From Leucobacter luti (lineage in GTDB: Bacteria; Actinomycetota; Actinomycetes; Actinomycetales; Microbacteriaceae), in assembly GCF_004217175.1 (NCBI RefSeq), contig NZ_SHKI01000009.1, forward strand, positions 1 through 64,000: DNA of 64,000 bases, in the 5' to 3' direction. Each line of letters starts with the position of its first letter. The first letter of the stretch is position 1. Shown piece by piece: positions 62,696-64,000 of this stretch. The notes beneath the pieces were generated by a model. It searched no databases, was not told the DNA's origin, and saw only the letters and a program-made list of their open reading frames with translations. Made by a program: the position numbers and the translations under genes.

Positions 62696-62743
62696 CCCTC
62701 AAGTATCACACCGGCTGCCTGGCGCGGAGTCTCCGGCCGGAGG

Positions 62744-63988
62744 CTAGTAGCGCTCTCCCACCCGCACCACGTAGCCGGCGTCGCGGAGCGCCTGGGCCAC
62801 CGCCTCGCCGTGCTCGATCCCGCGGGTCTCAACGTGCAGTTCAAGCTCCACCTCGCTCACGGGCAGCTCGGTCGCGTGGCGCGTGTGGATCACCTCGATC
62901 ACGTTCGCGTTCTGCTCGGCGACGATCGTGGCGGTGCGCACCAACTGCCCCGGCACGTCTGGAAGCAGGATCCGCAGCTTCGTGTAGCGCGCCGCCGCGG
63001 CGAGGCCGTGACCGATCACGCGCTGCAGCAGCAGGGGGTCGATGTTGCCGCCCGAGAGGATCGTGGCGGTGGGACCGGTGACTTTCAGCCGCCCCGTGAG
63101 CATCGCGGCAACGCCCGCGGCCCCGGCCGGCTCCACCACGAGCTTCGCGCGCTCAAGCAGCATGACGATCGCGCGCGCAATGTCGTCGTCGCTCACCGTC
63201 ACCACCTCGTCGACGTAATCGCGCACGAGGTCGAAGTTGAGCACGCCCGGGCGGGCCACGGCGATACCGTCGGCGATGGTCGACTTCGTCTGGATCGTGA
63301 CGGGCTCACCCGCCGCGAGCGAGGCCGGATAGGGCGCCGCGTTCTCAGCCTGCACGCCGATCACGCGGATCGTGCGCCCGCGCTCGGCGGCCCACTGCTT
63401 CGCGGCGACCGCGACGCCGGCGATAAGCCCGCCGCCGCCGATCGGCACGATCAGGTTCTCGATCTCGGGCGCCACATCGAGCATCTCAAGCGCGACCGTG
63501 CCCTGCCCCTCGATGACCGCCGGGTCGTCGAACGGCGGGATGAAGATCGCGCCGGTCTCGCGCACGAACTCCTGCGCGGCCCGGTTCGTCTCGTCGAACG
63601 TGGCGCCCACGAGCTGCACGTTTGCGCCGTAGTTGCGGGTGGCCTGCAGCTTCGGCAGCGCAACGCCGAGCGGCATAAAGATCGTCGCGGTGATGCCAAG
63701 CTCGCGCGCGGCGAAGGCCACGCCCTGGGCGTGGTTCCCGGCGGACGCGGCGACCACACCGCGGGCCCGCTCCTCGGCCGTGAGCTGCGTGAGGCGGTTG
63801 TACGCGCCGCGCAGCTTGTACGCGCCGGTGCGCTGCAGGTTTTCGCACTTCAGGTAGACCCGCGGGACGCCAAGAATCTCCGCGAGGAAGCGCGAGGACT
63901 CGAGCGGGGTGCGGCGCGTAACGCGGTGCACCACCTCGAGTGCGTGCCCGAACTCTGCAAGCGTGGGAGGCGTCGTTGTGTGGGTCAT
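62744..63988 (-). CDS. ilvA: Threonine ammonia-lyase (threonine deaminase)
   Basis: A 414-aa PLP enzyme converting threonine to 2-oxobutanoate. The PLP lysine lies in TGAYKLRGAYN, with the serine/threonine binding ASAGNHAQGVA and the phosphate-binding GGGGLI loop. A C-terminal ACT-like domain (LRILLPDVPGQLVRTATIV, then IEHGEAVAQALRDAGY) is present. The length matches the single-ACT, catabolic-like (TdcB/IlvA) class. Its start is close to the window edge but complete. Confidence 0.92.
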   Translation of the reverse strand: MTHTTTPPTLAEFGHALEVVHRVTRRTPLESSRFLAEILGVPRVYLKCENLQRTGAYKLRGAYNRLTQLTAEERARGVVAASAGNHAQGVAFAARELGITATIFMPLGVALPKLQATRNYGANVQLVGATFDETNRAAQEFVRETGAIFIPPFDDPAVIEGQGTVALEMLDVAPEIENLIVPIGGGGLIAGVAVAAKQWAAERGRTIRVIGVQAENAAPYPASLAAGEPVTIQTKSTIADGIAVARPGVLNFDLVRDYVDEVVTVSDDDIARAIVMLLERAKLVVEPAGAAGVAAMLTGRLKVTGPTATILSGGNIDPLLLQRVIGHGLAAAARYTKLRILLPDVPGQLVRTATIVAEQNANVIEVIHTRHATELPVSEVELELHVETRGIEHGEAVAQALRDAGYVVRVGERY

Positions 63989-64000
63989 CGGTTTCCTTCC

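Overview
This is a high-GC window (about 70% G+C by eye, with most codons ending in G or C) from an actinobacterium. A mycothiol S-conjugate amidase, a DUF4307 gene, split lycopene cyclase genes, malate:quinone oxidoreductase, frequent GTG starts and many ATGA/GTGA stop-start overlaps all fit this. Microbacteriaceae (for example a Leucobacter-like genus) is my best guess; the genus cannot be fixed from sequence alone. The block greA - DUF4307 gene - mca - small membrane gene - hlyIII - uppS has the gene order I remember from other actinobacteria, with recQ sitting inside it.

Layout. 0.2-8 kb: a cyclase-family hydrolase, agmatinase with a divergent XRE-cupin regulator, an intergenic array of about 42-bp repeats, then an alcohol dehydrogenase / NCS1 permease / tiny membrane protein operon facing a double-module Lrp regulator, and a nitrilase-family amidase. 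8-15.8 kb: housekeeping genes tyrS, argH, argF, a HAD phosphatase, mqo and radA. 15.9-20 kb: tRNA-Ser(CGA) followed by a lower-GC island with a tyrosine integrase carrying a frameshift, a DUF3800 protein and an IS3-family element whose OrfB is also frameshifted. 20.2-30.3 kb: a carotenoid locus (MarR regulator, idi-crtE-crtB-crtI-SRPBCC-crtYc-crtYd-crtU) meeting a convergent operon that encodes an unknown 127-aa protein, a BLUF blue-light sensor and a cytochrome P450. No lycopene elongase gene (crtEb) is present, so an aromatic, possibly hydroxylated C40 carotenoid is the likely product.

30.4-39.4 kb: small enzymes, a nucleosidase, luxS, a second intergenic repeat cluster, and uppS-SDR-deaminase-nucleoside phosphorylase. 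39.5-43.9 kb: recQ, mca, the DUF4307 gene and greA. 44-57.8 kb: a polyamine and amine locus with an aldehyde dehydrogenase, a PuuR-like XRE-cupin regulator with a palindrome at its promoter, a PotD/B/C/A-type ABC importer, a PuuB-like oxidase, an Orn/Lys/Arg-type decarboxylase, an orphan AAA ATPase, an APC permease, and a large amidohydrolase divergent from a TetR regulator with two clear palindromic operators. 58.6-62.7 kb: a two-gene hen1-pnkp RNA-repair operon. The window ends with threonine ammonia-lyase.

The most interesting systems are the light-sensor-linked aromatic carotenoid locus, the Pnkp/Hen1 RNA repair operon, the tRNA-Ser island, the two intergenic palindromic repeat clusters, and a 57-aa membrane protein translationally coupled to a nucleobase permease.
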